64,000 nt of DNA from Marsupella aquatica (Eukaryota; Marchantiophyta). The stretch lies in the NCBI GenBank assembly GCA_973895155.1, contig OZ316897.1, positions 9,920,001 through 9,984,000 of the forward strand, written 5' to 3'. The position numbers were made by a program, and so were the translations under genes. Positions 46,386-59,230 of the stretch are shown here, one piece after another. Below the pieces are notes generated by a model that did not search any database, had not been told where the DNA came from, and saw only the letters and a program-made list of their open reading frames with translations. Each line of letters opens with the position of its first letter. Position 1 is the stretch's first letter.

Positions 46386-48400
46386 GACAGTATATATTGC
46401 AGACAAGGAGGGATGATTGTAACTATGTGGATTGCTTGAAACTGCCAATATTGTTAGCTACCCAAGTCTTCTCGTCCGCCTTTCTTGCTCTATCTCACCT
46501 CGGTCTTATCATTGCTGAGCCTACTGCTGGGCTTCTTGACCTCTCCTGCCAAGGCTGGTGTCAAAATTCTCTACCCACTATAATCTCCATCCTTCGTAAT
46601 AAGAAGGGTTCCAACGTTTTAGGGACTTTCCTCTCGTGATTTAGTGGTGACTTCTAGTGACAAAGGGTATTGGACGTGAGAATGTATCGACATCCGCTTC
46701 CCTGGTCGCTCCTGTTTCTCATTTGCAAAGAATTCCCTCTACCTTTTTCTCTTCCCATTAATTGTGACCATTTTCATCCCAAACCCATCTCCTCTCCTTA
46801 CTCACAATATTCACATTAAACTCTTTGCAAAAACTGACAATAAGAGCTCTAGCTTACTCGTATGATTCTAGAGTCGAATCATGTCTTATCCACAATACGC
46901 TAGATTTAGTTTCTAGATGGCTACTGTGGAGAAGCCCGAGAATGATGCATAATCCATTTTCAAATTGCATCGATTTCGACATTTTCGTGAACTCAAGGTT
47001 TGTCTGCATGTGGAGCTCGCAATGGCGTAGCAATTAGTCAGTGCGACTTCGAGATATGTGCACTGTCTTGTGATCATGCCCCTTTCATATCGTTATTGCC
47101 GTTGTGCTGGCTCATATTCACACAGACAATTCCAAGTTCTGGGGGTGCTTCATCCTCTTCTACAATCTTCCCCACCCCCAATCGACAAAATTCATTCAGT
47201 CCACTTTTCAAAAAAAATTATTGAATTGTCCCAGAATTGTTACCGACCCCACCCCACGATAAGAGCAACCTCACGATAAGAGCAACCCCACTGGGTGACA
47301 ACATTGGCAACTATATCTTCACAGGCTTGGACTAGGCTCAATGAGTGATAGGTGTAGAGCAAACTAAAGAAAATTTCTCAGATCTATCCTGAGTGTAGCG
47401 ACATGAGGGGCCTACCATTTCATCTCTTCATCAAGAGGCAGGGAATTTTGCAGTCGAAAGAGAACTGATAAATAGATATATATCAAAGTGCCAAATGGGG
47501 TCCTAAAGGACAAGGAACCCAATAAATTTCTCTGGCTCCGTCTCGTTAAAAAAAAAACCAAAAAAACCAACAAAAAAAAAAAAGACAAACAACACAATAA
47601 AGAGAGGGAAGAAGAGGTAAAGTGAGGGAAGAAGAGGCCTAAGTTTTACCGCCTACATTATCAGTTGTGTCGGAGGCCATATCCAAAAGTATAGTCAAGC
47701 ATTTAGTCCACCTCATGGGACCCTCTAATCAGCCTTCTTATAGTGGCAAAGATTAGCTAGAATACACCAGCTCTCTAGGCCATCTTGGTCACTTTTCGCA
47801 AAAATGCTAGTTTTTAAGTTTTCCAGTAGCAAAATTTCCCGCCTAGTCACTGACCCCACTAGCTAGAATCTAAACATTTAAATCTAGTGAGATTTGACCA
47901 GCCAAATACTAATCTAAGAAAAGTAGATAAATAACATTCCTAGTATCTTCTCCTGACACAAGCTGGGAGGCCACATTAGAGGAGAAGATGCTAGGAATAA
48001 CAGTACACGTTATGATATGCATTTTAACTCCAGCAAGAAACGTTCCTTTTCGAGAAAAAGATCCCCTCGTATCCAAAAGAAGGTTAGCGCGGGTTAAATT
48101 GTTGTCTCCTTGAGGATACAGCCAACGTGGCCTCTCCCGTCAGAAATAAAACCATAAGCTCAGTTTCTCTCAATGGGTCAGTATCGAACAAAAACTGGAG
48201 CTTCTCACTCGGTTTCCCAACAGCCGTGTGATCAGCACAGAGCGAACTATTCTTTCGCCTTTTACTAAAGAATACCGTGCGCGGGTCACAAACGCGGCAT
48301 ACTCCAATATTTGGAATGCTCCTTCACTGGAGCGCCACCAAAGAAATCCAAACTGAATGAATGAGATCTTCGATGTCTTTCCGCCCACAGAAGCACTGTG
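46386..48400. other. Gene-free stretch
   Basis: An 80-codon open frame at 46397-46639 (QVFSSAFLALSHLGLII) is unrecognised. A-rich runs lie near 47550-47585. Confidence 0.4.
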
Positions 48401-48409
48401 TCAAGCGGA

Positions 48410-49420
48410 GTAGTGATCATTTCACACAGTAGATTAGACGATGAAAATGCAAGACGCGTATTGAAGAGTGATGTAGTCTTCATTTGTTCTGCAATGTCTC
48501 GAAGGTCCGAGTTGAAAGTAAAATCCAAAGAAAGATGTGAGATGTGTTCAAGACGCACAAGAATGCTCTATCTCAGGCCGAGTAATGATGTTTTCGTACA
48601 TTAGATCAGACGATGAAGATGTAAGACGGGTATTGAAGAGTAGTCTAATTGATCTGTTTTGCAATGGTTCGAAGGCCGAGTTGAAAGTGAAATTCAAAGA
48701 CAGATGGAGATGTGTTCAGACGAGTCATCAGACGATGAAGATGTAAGACGGGTGTTGAAGAGTACTCTTATTGATCTGTTCTGCAACGGTTCGAAGACCG
48801 AGTTATGAAATCCAAAGAAAGAATGGCAAGCTCCTGCTTGATAGCCCAATCCAATCGATTGGGCAACAAAGTCCTCAGCAATGTTTGAGTGTCGGGGCCG
48901 AGCTGAAGTGAAATCCAATTACAATGCAGCCCTCAGCAATATTTCGAAGTCCGAGGTCGAGACAAGTGAAATCCAATTTCAAAGAATCGACTGCTCCTGC
49001 TCCATAGTGCAATTCCAATCGATTGTACAACAAAGCCGTGAGCAACGTTTTCAAGGCCGAGGCCGAGTTCAAGTGAAATCCAATGATGAAGAATGGCTAG
49101 CGAACCACAAGTCGCAGCCCTAACACGATCAGCTCGATTGGTACCACAGCTTTGAGGACGATGTTGAGGTTGGAGACCGAATTGAATTGATGTGAATTGA
49201 AATCCAATCACTAAGAATGGCCTTTGCTCGATAGCTAAATCGTATCGATTAGACAACAATCCGTGAGATGCGTGTCGGAGCCCTAACACGACGAGATGGG
49301 TAGTACCAAAGCCTCAGGACGCGTTGAAGTGGGAGGGCGACCAAATTGAAGTGAAATCCAGTTATGAATAATGGCCAGCCCTTGTGTGACAGGAATCCAA
49401 TTAGACACTAAAGCATGCGA
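48410..49420. repeat. Degenerate tandem repeats
   Basis: A unit with CAGACGATGAAGATGTAAGA, then CGGGTATTGAAGAGT, then TTCGAAGGCCGAGTTGAAAG recurs with drift from about 48431, 48602 and 48727. Shorter descendants (CCGAGxTGAAxTGAAATCCAA) continue to about 49380, mixed with near-repeats of CAATCGATTxxxCAACAAAG. Many small frames cross it, none conserved. Confidence 0.7.
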
Positions 49421-49976
49421 TGCAAGTTCAAGTTGGAGGCTCCCGAAGAAATCAAAATAGGCAAAAAGGCATGCGATGCAAAATTCAAGTCGGAAGCTCG
49501 GAACTGAAGAAAGCTTTTGATGCAACAGAATCCGCGACAGTCCGCCACGCCGTAAATACATCCCATCGTGACCGTGGAAGCGAGACAGATCTCGAGAAAG
49601 GAGGGCGACGAAAGTCATCAACGTTCCTGTTCCGGAGGAAAATCCCTGTCGGTCGAAGAACGATCCGTGACCACATTTCCATCTCATTGCGTCGAACGTA
49701 AGTAAACCCCGGATTAAACAGGCTGACATCTCTGTGAGTTCTTCCTAAAACCTCGAAACCTTGAGAATTCATGGAGAAAAATCAGCTCATGACTCTGTCT
49801 AAGCCATCATCTCTAGGTCGTGCTTTTTAGTTGATCAAATCATGACTTGACCGAGAATATAGACATTTTGTGATAATTAATTAACGCATCTGTTCATGAG
49901 CTTGAGCGGAAATCGAGAGCTTTGGAAGCAAATCGTCGTCTTGGAGACTCTGAACGCACCTCTCACTAAAACCGTC

Positions 49977-50062
49977 ACACACGAAGTTGTGTAGTTGTAA
50001 TTGTTCACATGAACAACTTCTGAAGATCATGTGAAGGATTACAAATACACAACTTCGTGTGT
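49977..50062. ncRNA. Long imperfect hairpin (36-nt arms), candidate miRNA or small-RNA precursor
   Basis: Left arm 49977-50012 starts ACACACGAAGTTGTGTA; right arm 50027-50062 ends ACACAACTTCGTGTGT. 33 of 36 positions pair by Watson-Crick, with one further possible G-U, around a 14-nt loop. Arm length, few mismatches and small loop fit a plant-like pre-miRNA. A small inverted-repeat transposon remnant is the alternative. Confidence 0.45.
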
Positions 50063-53000
50063 AATCACATGATCCATGAGTAATTACATGGCTCTTCTGT
50101 TTGCTGACCTCCACAAGGAACAACTCAAGATCCCTTACTATGATCTATGCAACTGAAAATTTGGATAAACCTGATCAGTGGCTAAGTTCTGATCTAGTCC
50201 TGGAAGCTTCGACACTGTCTCGACCCATCGTCTCCCAGCTGCCAGTTGCGATGCTTCCGGAATCGTTCTGAGGTAGGAACACGTCGCCAGGAGTTGCAGC
50301 ACAGCACGGCTTCCAATTTCTTTGGGCACTAATTGCTTTAAGTTGATGATAATCTTGATTGAAGTTCTGCGATGTGATTTTGTTTGATCAAAATCGACTC
50401 CACCACGATAGTCACCCATCCCCAAAAGTTTGTAGGACAAAATAACATTTGTGAAACGTTAAGATGATCAGCCACGTCAGTGTTTTATTTCTACTGACTT
50501 CCAATTGGTGATATTTTGAACCCGTCCTTCACCTTCATGCGTCCTTCACCTTCATGCCGCACCGAGTATTTGAATCGTGTTTACTCAACGTAATTTGGAC
50601 AGCCATTGCAGAGTGGGGCCTTCAACTGTGCCAACCGGAACAATCAATTGCAACCCTTCACCTTCGTGAGTAAGTTGGCACATCAGAGTGGTCGCCATGA
50701 GGTTCTTCTCTGATGTTGAAAGGTGTCGTACCCAGTCTCGATTACGTGCCTGCTGTCCAGGCATAAGAGCAGGGAAGATCTCAAATGATGACGGTGTGGA
50801 TGATCAAAAGCTTACAAGTATTCATTGCAGAAGCGCACTTCATAATCGAGCAGCACAGTGGACACACCTGATGTATATAATACGCATATTTGTGCATGTG
50901 AGCTTCAATGCTCCGATCCATTATTCGGATATTGACTGCAATGTGGTGCGTTTTATTGATATTGATCAGTCAGTTGCAGGAAATGCACCCACTAGCAGCT
51001 GACATACCCTTGTCTGCAAGTAAATGAATGACTTGACGTGCACGCGTCAAATGGATTGGTCCCTTTGATTGATTGCTCCATAGAATTAAATCCCCGGCCA
51101 ATAATGCGCTCGATATGAAACGCTCACGATTAACAAGTAATGAATTCAGAGATATCTTCCTAGGGCGACATGATTATTACTTGTTTCTCTCTTGCTGCAT
51201 AGAAAAGATCATTCACATAAAAGAAAACTCGGCCACGAGATTTACATGAAGAACGTCATGAGTCATGACTTATCGACGAGCCTGATCAGTTCTCTGCTCT
51301 GATCCGGCCCGGCCAGCGAAAGTTGTGTGGAGTCATTAGTGAGTTGATGAGCAATCCCAAATCATGAACACCTCGGTGCAGAATGAAAACAATCTCTCCG
51401 TGTAACAACTCGCGAGCGCGTGGCATTCAAACGCTTCAAATGCTAGCAGCATCTGACCGCATGACCCTAACGGCAGCGAAGACGTCCAGTGTAAGTCTCT
51501 CTGATCACAATACTCACATATTTGCTACCTCTTGTATCGGCGAGCCAGAAAGCGTTCCGCATTTCAGGCTTTCCAGGTCTGAGCGTATTGTGCAGCCGGA
51601 GAATGATGTCCCAATCAGCTAACTGCACAGTTAGTTCCTCAACAAACAACTGTTGCCTGCCAGTCTCGTCTGACATAGCTCATGATCGAAACGCCAGCGG
51701 CTAAGTTTTCCGGGCAGGCATGTTGCTCTCTCTAACACTGCAAATTCTCCAGGACATCTTGATCCCTTACCAAATTAGTTGAGCTGATTTATGCACTTGC
51801 AAAATAGGTGATCTGTCGCATCTTCGACAACCGCACGTACTTTACCACACATGGTTTCTCGCCTCGTGGCTGCCATAAATGTCATCGGCAGCTTTCAGCT
51901 AGTTTACAGTTTCGCTTCCCGAAAAAGCCCGTCAACAAGAAATCAATTCAGTCCAGCGAAAACTGGGCCGCACTTTATGCTTGATAATTGTGTTCAGATC
52001 CCCAATACCTTGTGAACAGTTATATGCGGCGCAGATGACGAACTCCATTACGAACACACTTCTCCTCCATCATGAGATCTCCCATCCTCCAATCATGAGA
52101 TCTCCCATTCGAGTCATCACAAGTAACACTCGTTTCAGTCTCAATGATCGAAGCACAGGTCAGATCTAGGGTTTCTTCTATCGTCCGTTCATCATTCTGG
52201 CGATGATTGATACATGTTAAGATTCATCAAGACATCATGTTTGCGTGCTTTACAGCCGAATTTGCTTTACAGCCGAAATTTCATGATTGATACATTCTGC
52301 CTACAATAATCTAACGCACCAAGACCACTAACACTCGATGGAAAGCTCTCCACGATCGAGTCCAGAAAATTTAGGCGGAGCTACACATACAAATTACGTC
52401 AAGTAACAGCTGACCGGGGTCCATGAAAGGGCCGAAGCTCCAACCACAAGATCGGAGCGCACGATCCGTGCACAATCTTGCACGTAAAAGTCAAATCCAG
52501 GATAGCTCAGTGGTGCCTCACTGCCTCATGAACTGACCTCAATAGAATGTCTCTTTCCAAGCGTGTTACGGCACTCACCCGTACTTTAACCACCTGGGGA
52601 CAGACTGATGATGACCTTCATGATGATGAGGCGGCCTACCGAGCAAAACAACCAGCCGTTAATCAATAATACCACTCTGATGTTCGTGCAGCCAAAACAG
52701 TCAGGACGTGCATTTATTGACTTAACTACCCCGTGACATGATCGAACTTTCGAAGCCGAAAACCACTCCGCAGAATAAAGACAGGGAGAATGTTGGCGAG
52801 CGTCTTGGATTGGGCCTGGCGACCTCCGTCATCCAGTCTGTGTCCAGGGTGTGGTGGCTCGCTTGCTTTAGGGTTTCAGCTTTTCAAGGCCCCACTTTAC
52901 ATAAATTATCCCTCATTGGAAGGAAAGGGTCAGAGCTTTCACGCCTATGTCTGACTCCACAACACAGTGTCTAATACATCATCTTGAACGATGAACACAA

Positions 53001-56000
53001 AAGTTGATTTGGACAGTACACGAGAGACTTTAGTCAACCCTGACCTCACGGAGTTGAAAGCTGCCTGCCAAGCTGGCCAACTTTAGTAAAATGGATCTCA
53101 CCACGAGTGGCGATCCGGGAGAAGCGCTGTCTCCCATCCCAAAGGTGCATCTAAGATCGCCACTTTTGCTCTTGCAGCATTGATGAGAATAGCAATCACG
53201 GGTAGAGTATTGGAGTTGCCAAGGAGCGCATGTCCACCCATGACCTAAGAACAGTAGCTCGGATGGAGCCCCTCGCGCAATGTGCTCACCAATCCCTAGC
53301 TGGGATGCGGTATCTGTCTGTCTGAAGAATGATAGCTAACACCCTCTACTGCCATACGTTTCAGAACGAAACCCAAAAAAAGCTGGAGGAATTAAAAGAT
53401 TCAGATGAAGAAATCCAAACAAAAATTTTCGAGTGAAGCTCCATCAATTACTCGGATTCTCAGAAGTTAAGTCGTGAACCCGCCCTCCCTGATAATTGAG
53501 GGCATGCAACTTGTGCTCATCATGCATGCAATTATAGTTCATCGCCAGCGGTGACGCGATACTTAGATGGAAACTAGAGTTCGTAAGAATTGCACGCGAG
53601 GGGCGCCGGCCGGTGGCGACTGGAGTACGGTAATGGCGTCCTCTTTCAGCTTTCTTACAACGTTGCTGTTCTTACTCCAGCACTTCGTCAGTAATGATTG
53701 AATTCTTCATCGATTGCTTACAGAATAGATTACTTTCCTTCGCCAACTCGGCAGTGTAGAAACATGGTAAGTCTTCCCAATTCTTTCAGCTCGGGCGCCC
53801 GTGACTAGGTGAGTAGATTAAATATGTAACCCTGCTGCAGCCAAAGTTGATACGCATGTGGACTCTAGGACTGTGACAGATTGTTTTCCATAGGTGACAC
53901 TTATGCATGCAAACGAGGAAATCTCAAGAGCGGCACCAGTGAAGAACGATCTCCCTATCTTTAAAACTCATTTCCCCAAAAATTAAATCTTAAGAACAAT
54001 GAATGGTATCACGTGAACGAGACACATGCACATCGCCGATCTCTGAATGGGAGAAATCAGAATGTCACATGGCAAGCTCTGGAAGGGGAAACTGTCGATC
54101 GCATTTCTGAAAAGCCGATTGAATGGAACGTATGGAATGGCAGTCAGTCAGTCAGCTTCATTTTGGATAGCTTCCAATCCTGATCGTGGTATGCACTGTG
54201 CCGGGTTCGATGGAGCCGATGACCACGACGATTCGCTTACTTGTCAGTTTCTAAGACCAGAAGTAAGACGAGCGATCCTCCTTGACGGCCCCACAATCAT
54301 GTACACTGTCCGCCAGACCTTGAAGATCTCGGACAGCGCTAGAAACGGGAGGAGCATCCCTCGCCTTGCTTGCGGTCTCAACAGCTGACAGCGCTGTAGT
54401 ACTTCTCGCCATGATCCAGTAGGAAAGCAATCAAAACCCCAAAACACAAATACCATCCAATTGGCTTTTCATTCGCATCCCTCTCTACTCGAAGCAAACT
54501 CTGCTCCGCATAGCTCATCGATCGAGAGATAGAACAACACTCAGTTTACAAAATTCCCCATTGCTCAGATCACCGGGCCTCATGAGTGCTTTTTTTCTAA
54601 TCCAATGTCCTAGATCTTTAACAGAGCACCTAGATATACGCACTCCCACTCCACAACCAGATCGTGACGGGAAGCGTCCATACTGCATTCGAATGCGTCG
54701 GAGCACGTTTCGAAGTGCACATCTTGTCCGGAAAAGTAGTTAACAAATCGTGCATTCCACAGCACACGACGATCAGAGATCTGTCGCGAATGAGGATGTC
54801 AGCTAACCTGTCATGTCGGCGTGGCTATCTCAAATGTGTATCTATTAAAAGCCGCACAGGCCGCAGCCTTCGCTTAGACTCACGACGTACGCAAACGCAC
54901 TGACGCACATAAAATGCGGAACCAGATCGTTCCAACTAAAGTCCAGTCTGCAGCACTGTTTCGATCTAGTAGAGCAAACATGGCTTCAGTTGCGCCAACA
55001 CGCACCTAAGTACCATAGGTAGGCCATGACTCTCCTTTGGCATCATGACAATGTCATCATATCCGTTGGAAGAGATCAGAAGTCACCTTCGGCATTTCAA
55101 CGACACAACCACATCGATTACTCTACAGGCTTGGCAGCCAAGAGAGGGAGGAAGGCTCTTTGAGACGCATCCAGATCTACGATAGACATCCCAAATGCAC
55201 CTACCGTGCACATGTACGCAATCATAAGTAGCTCCAGCATCCAATCTGCAAACGAATTCCGAGTGAACACGTCCTAAACGTGCACACCTCGTGTAGTGAA
55301 GTACCAGAGTCCAGAAGCCTCGCGAGCGCAAACAGTAGCAGAGCGCGCGATCAGAAGATTTCAACGATAGTACTGAGGTTGGACAGCCTTGATGCGTCGG
55401 CCGGTGCAGCTAGTTCACGTGAAATCGGGATCTAGTACAAACCTTTCAGAGTGCGGTGCGATGCGGGTAGTGTGTGTGTGTGTGTGTTGTGTCTGTGTAC
55501 GCAACCGCAATCACAAAACTAAATTGTACCGTAGATTGAACTGAAGCCCAATCTGCACTGCAAGGGCATCCCAGCACAACCCTCCATTCAAGTAAACGAG
55601 TGAACGCCTTGCCAGAGGGCATGTATCATGTACCCAACATGTCGTGCACTCAGCAATTTGCAAGGGGGCTATGAGAGAACTTCGGTACCACAGTACAGGC
55701 GACCCTGCTTTAGTCCAGATGTGGCCGGCAGGAAAGGTTCCCGCTCATGTGGATTGCATCACAGACAGACCGAATGCGGTCAGTCATCCCGGCTAGGAAG
55801 GCTAATCAAGCGAACCAAGCCCAGCAAGCCAAGAGTGGTGGTGGCACTGGAGAGATCATCTCTCCTGGAATCCTCCGCTATAGATCTCAGTCTAATGTTT
55901 GTTGCTTCTACTATTCTCTTGCGCTCTCTCCCTCTCAATCTCTCCCTCTCTCCGTGCCCTCATGCGTCTGCAGGTAGGTATCACGTGATCGTGATGCCAC

Positions 56001-57460
56001 AGCCCTAAATACCGAGCGAGCCGATCGATCGATCAATCAGTCACTCACTCACTCTCTCTAAAAAGGGTTTCATGACTTGGCTGGCCCTATGAGACCTCTC
56101 GGCAATATAAATGGCTCTCCAGACGAGACTTTCTCCCTGTGTGGCCCCGGCTCATGGCAAGGGCCCTAGCTAGCAAGCTGGTCCCCGTCACTTTAAATCA
56201 CATTCATGAATTGTCGCCTGGAGAGTACAGTGTACATACATGTATTGTGGGCTGGCCTTTCTGCCATCAATCAAACGTCCGCACCCGACGTAACCGAAAG
56301 TTACCATGAAAGGACGATCGATCACATCTGGGGCCCTGGAGGAAGAAACTCATCTGGTAGAGTTGTTTGCTCGACTTCGGATGGATGGATGCGCTGTGTT
56401 AACACAGCAGGCTGCCCGCCTTCCTTAAATCCCGTGGGAGACACGGCTGAGCTCTCAAAATTAGGTCCCAAGGTCAGAGAGAGACGGCTGGGCTCTCAAA
56501 AGACCAGTCACCAGTGGGACAACCGCATGCTTTTCGGCAGCGTTCACTTACCAACCATTCCATAAATTCGGGTATGTCGTAGCAATGTGAGTGGCGGAGT
56601 TCGTTTGTGCGTTCTATGATTCCATCCCCGTCTTCCGTGCCCCCAAGAGGCGGAGAGTGCTGTCAGCGGTTACCTAATAAACTACTTTGCAGTAAGTTCT
56701 TGCCCGGCAAAAAGTACTCCTCCAAGAATACTAATAAAGCTCTTAAGATCTCGGTAGGTGCCGGTACTGCACAACTGATGAAATGGATGTGCGTCCTTGC
56801 ACGTCAATCATCTGTCACAGATATCATGAACTCATTAAGGCTTTTGAGACCAGTTCAAATCTGTCCCCAAGCCTCCTCCCTCGCGAAGTTCTCAAGACGG
56901 CTCACCACAGCTAGCTACGGCCACGCCCACCTTCATGATCATCATCAATTCTACATTCTCGTTGTTGATCTGAATGAGAATATTTACTTTGCCACTTCTT
57001 ATCTATCTAGCTCTAGAGTCCAGTGATCTGACCATCTGAGAGAGCTATCCCCCAAGTTAATGAGCTCTCATCCGTGCCGCTTGGGCACAATCATCTGGGT
57101 ACTTTCTCCTGAACGAAAATATACCTCAGAACTTCAACGTCGTTGCTTCCCTGTAACGAGCAAACTATGCACGGCCTCTAAGACGTCGGCAATCGTGTCC
57201 TTTAACGGCGTCCTCTCCTGGGAAGGGCGCCCAACATTATTTCCATCCCAACACCAGCCTTAAATTTGTCTGCTGTCATTAATGCTATCGCAACCAAATC
57301 CGGAAGTGCCACCCAATCTTTTGCTCCATCCATCTGTCACTTGGCAAACTCCATCGATGGCTCGACCGAACTGTCTTCGGTAGTAGTACATTATTGAGTA
57401 CTGCAATTTGGAGACACTCTAAACAGGTAATTCTTTGCAAGCAGGGACGACGCAAACATC
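50063..57460. other. Long gene-free stretch
   Basis: No conserved protein domain recognised on either strand. Small features: CGTCCTTCACCTTCATG twice near 50523-50556, ATGAGATCTCCCAT twice near 52071-52108, a GT run at about 55471-55487, and GATCGATCGATCAATCAGTC near 56023. The - strand frame 51467-51676 (LADWDIILRLHNTLRP) looks coding-like but is unplaced. Confidence 0.4.
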
Positions 57461-57466
57461 TCTATG

Positions 57467-57501
57467 CCAGACCAGACCAGACCAGACCAGACCAGACCAG
57501 A
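57467..57501. repeat. CCAGA pentanucleotide microsatellite
   Basis: About seven tandem copies of CCAGA. Confidence 0.95.
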
Positions 57502-59230
57502 TCGAGCGGAGATGGTCTCGCTGCCACCGCCGATTAGATAAACAAATCATCCACTCACTCGTGCAGTTCCATCCTCAACCTCCAAAACACCAAGAGACTG
57601 ATGAGCAACTTCTCTGGGTGGATCCGCTATCCGATTTCCCGCTGGATTTGGTTGGGTCGTGGCGGGCGATTGGCCACCTACTAAGGGATAGGCACAGGCA
57701 GCTCTCCAAGCTGGTGGTGGTCCCATTTATGATGCTGCTGCTGATGGAACGGATGGACGATAAAGAACTGGACAATAAACAGCAGGTCGCTTCTCGCGAG
57801 AAGGCAGCCATGCCGTGACCCCGTAAAGAATATATAATCACGACGCACACAGCTCACGAACCTGGCCGGGGTTGGGTTGAGGGGGGCGGGGCGCTTGAGT
57901 AGTTGAGTCACTGGACTGGGCTGGCCCCATCGTCGTCTGGTGCGACTGATGAGAGACGTGCATCCCTAGAGTGAAAAGACGTTTGCTGTAGATCTCCTGC
58001 ACGGCCTTGTAAAAAGACAATCCTCCACCGTTACAAAACGACGCAAACCTTTCTCTTCGCATCCTTTCCTGTCATTTTTCCTAAATCTTGTCGCCCGAGC
58101 TGACTCTTTCTTCCTTTTTGGGAAAAATCTGCTGCCCTCCCACAGCTGGCAATTTTCTTTCGCTCATTTCTAAATGAAGACATGTAGCCAGATGCCCGCC
58201 AGCTTCTTTTGCCCAATTCTTTATGTTGTTGTGGCCCCAGCAGCAGACGCTGGCACTTTTTCCCCCAATTCTAAATCCTGATTTGTCTGCTGGGGTCCTG
58301 GGCCGGCTCTTTCCCCAATTCTTAATCTTCTGCCCGCCTGGCTAGCTCCTTTCCCCAATTATCCTTCGTCTAGCTGAATGAAGCCGGCTGCCTGTCTGGC
58401 TTCAAAATTTGCTGACCCACCACACCACACCACAGCGCTCTCGCTAATCACAAGCAGTGTGCTGCCTTTCTGGTCACCCTTTCCCTCTCCTCCCGTGAGT
58501 TAGATATTAGATCTCAAATCATCCAGGCAGTCACATCACCAACTTTCCAAAACCCATCTCATTAGCTTCATTCGAATCCGCCTTTCCTCTCAATCACCGT
58601 CTGGCTGGCGGCCAGCCGTCTCATTAGCTTACAATCTTCTTTTCCTCCCACCCCATCTACCCGAAATTTGTGGAAGCTGTCGCCCAGCCGCTGGATTCTT
58701 CTCCCTTTCCTCTCTAATCAATAATTCTTTACTCCCTCGATCTGGGAATGGAGCTGACTGATTGATTGACTGACTGACTGCCTTCCTCGCCGAGTCTTCA
58801 GTCCTTCTTCATCAATCGTCACTACTATTAACCCACGAAACTATGCTCACTCACCTCCACTCAAGCCCTCCTTCCCTCCCTAGTCCCTCCACACATCCCT
58901 TCCCAGTTCCCAGTAGTCTATTCCAAACCACCATAGCCTCCTCCATTCCAGTCAGTTCCCAATCCCTGAATCCAAGCATTGTACCGTAGACTCCTCGATT
59001 GCAAATCTAAACCGCATTGCAATTAATAAGGTGCCTCGATTACGGTACTTGCTTTTTCCTGCCCGGGTTGGGGTTGGTCTGGGCTGCTGAATTTCTTCTT
59101 TTGCTTTCGATTGCATCATTCTGACCGATCGACCCACTGGCTCGCTCCCTGGCTGGCTGGGTCCGTGGCTCACTCAGCTGGAATGACGGATCCTACATAC
59201 GGTACGGTACGGTAGCACTTCACCCCTACG
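57502..59230. other. Pyrimidine-rich stretch, possible leader or promoter region
   Basis: 58060-58950 is strongly C/T-rich on the + strand, with repeated TTTCCCCAATTCTxAATC. Pyrimidine-rich leaders are common upstream of plant genes, but no downstream coding exon was found. ACGGTACGGTACGGTA lies near 59200. Confidence 0.35.

Noticed and set aside
54047-54388. 113-codon + strand open frame and its antisense partners
   Set aside because: No recognisable domain, signal peptide or splice context; expected by chance in a long gene-free stretch.
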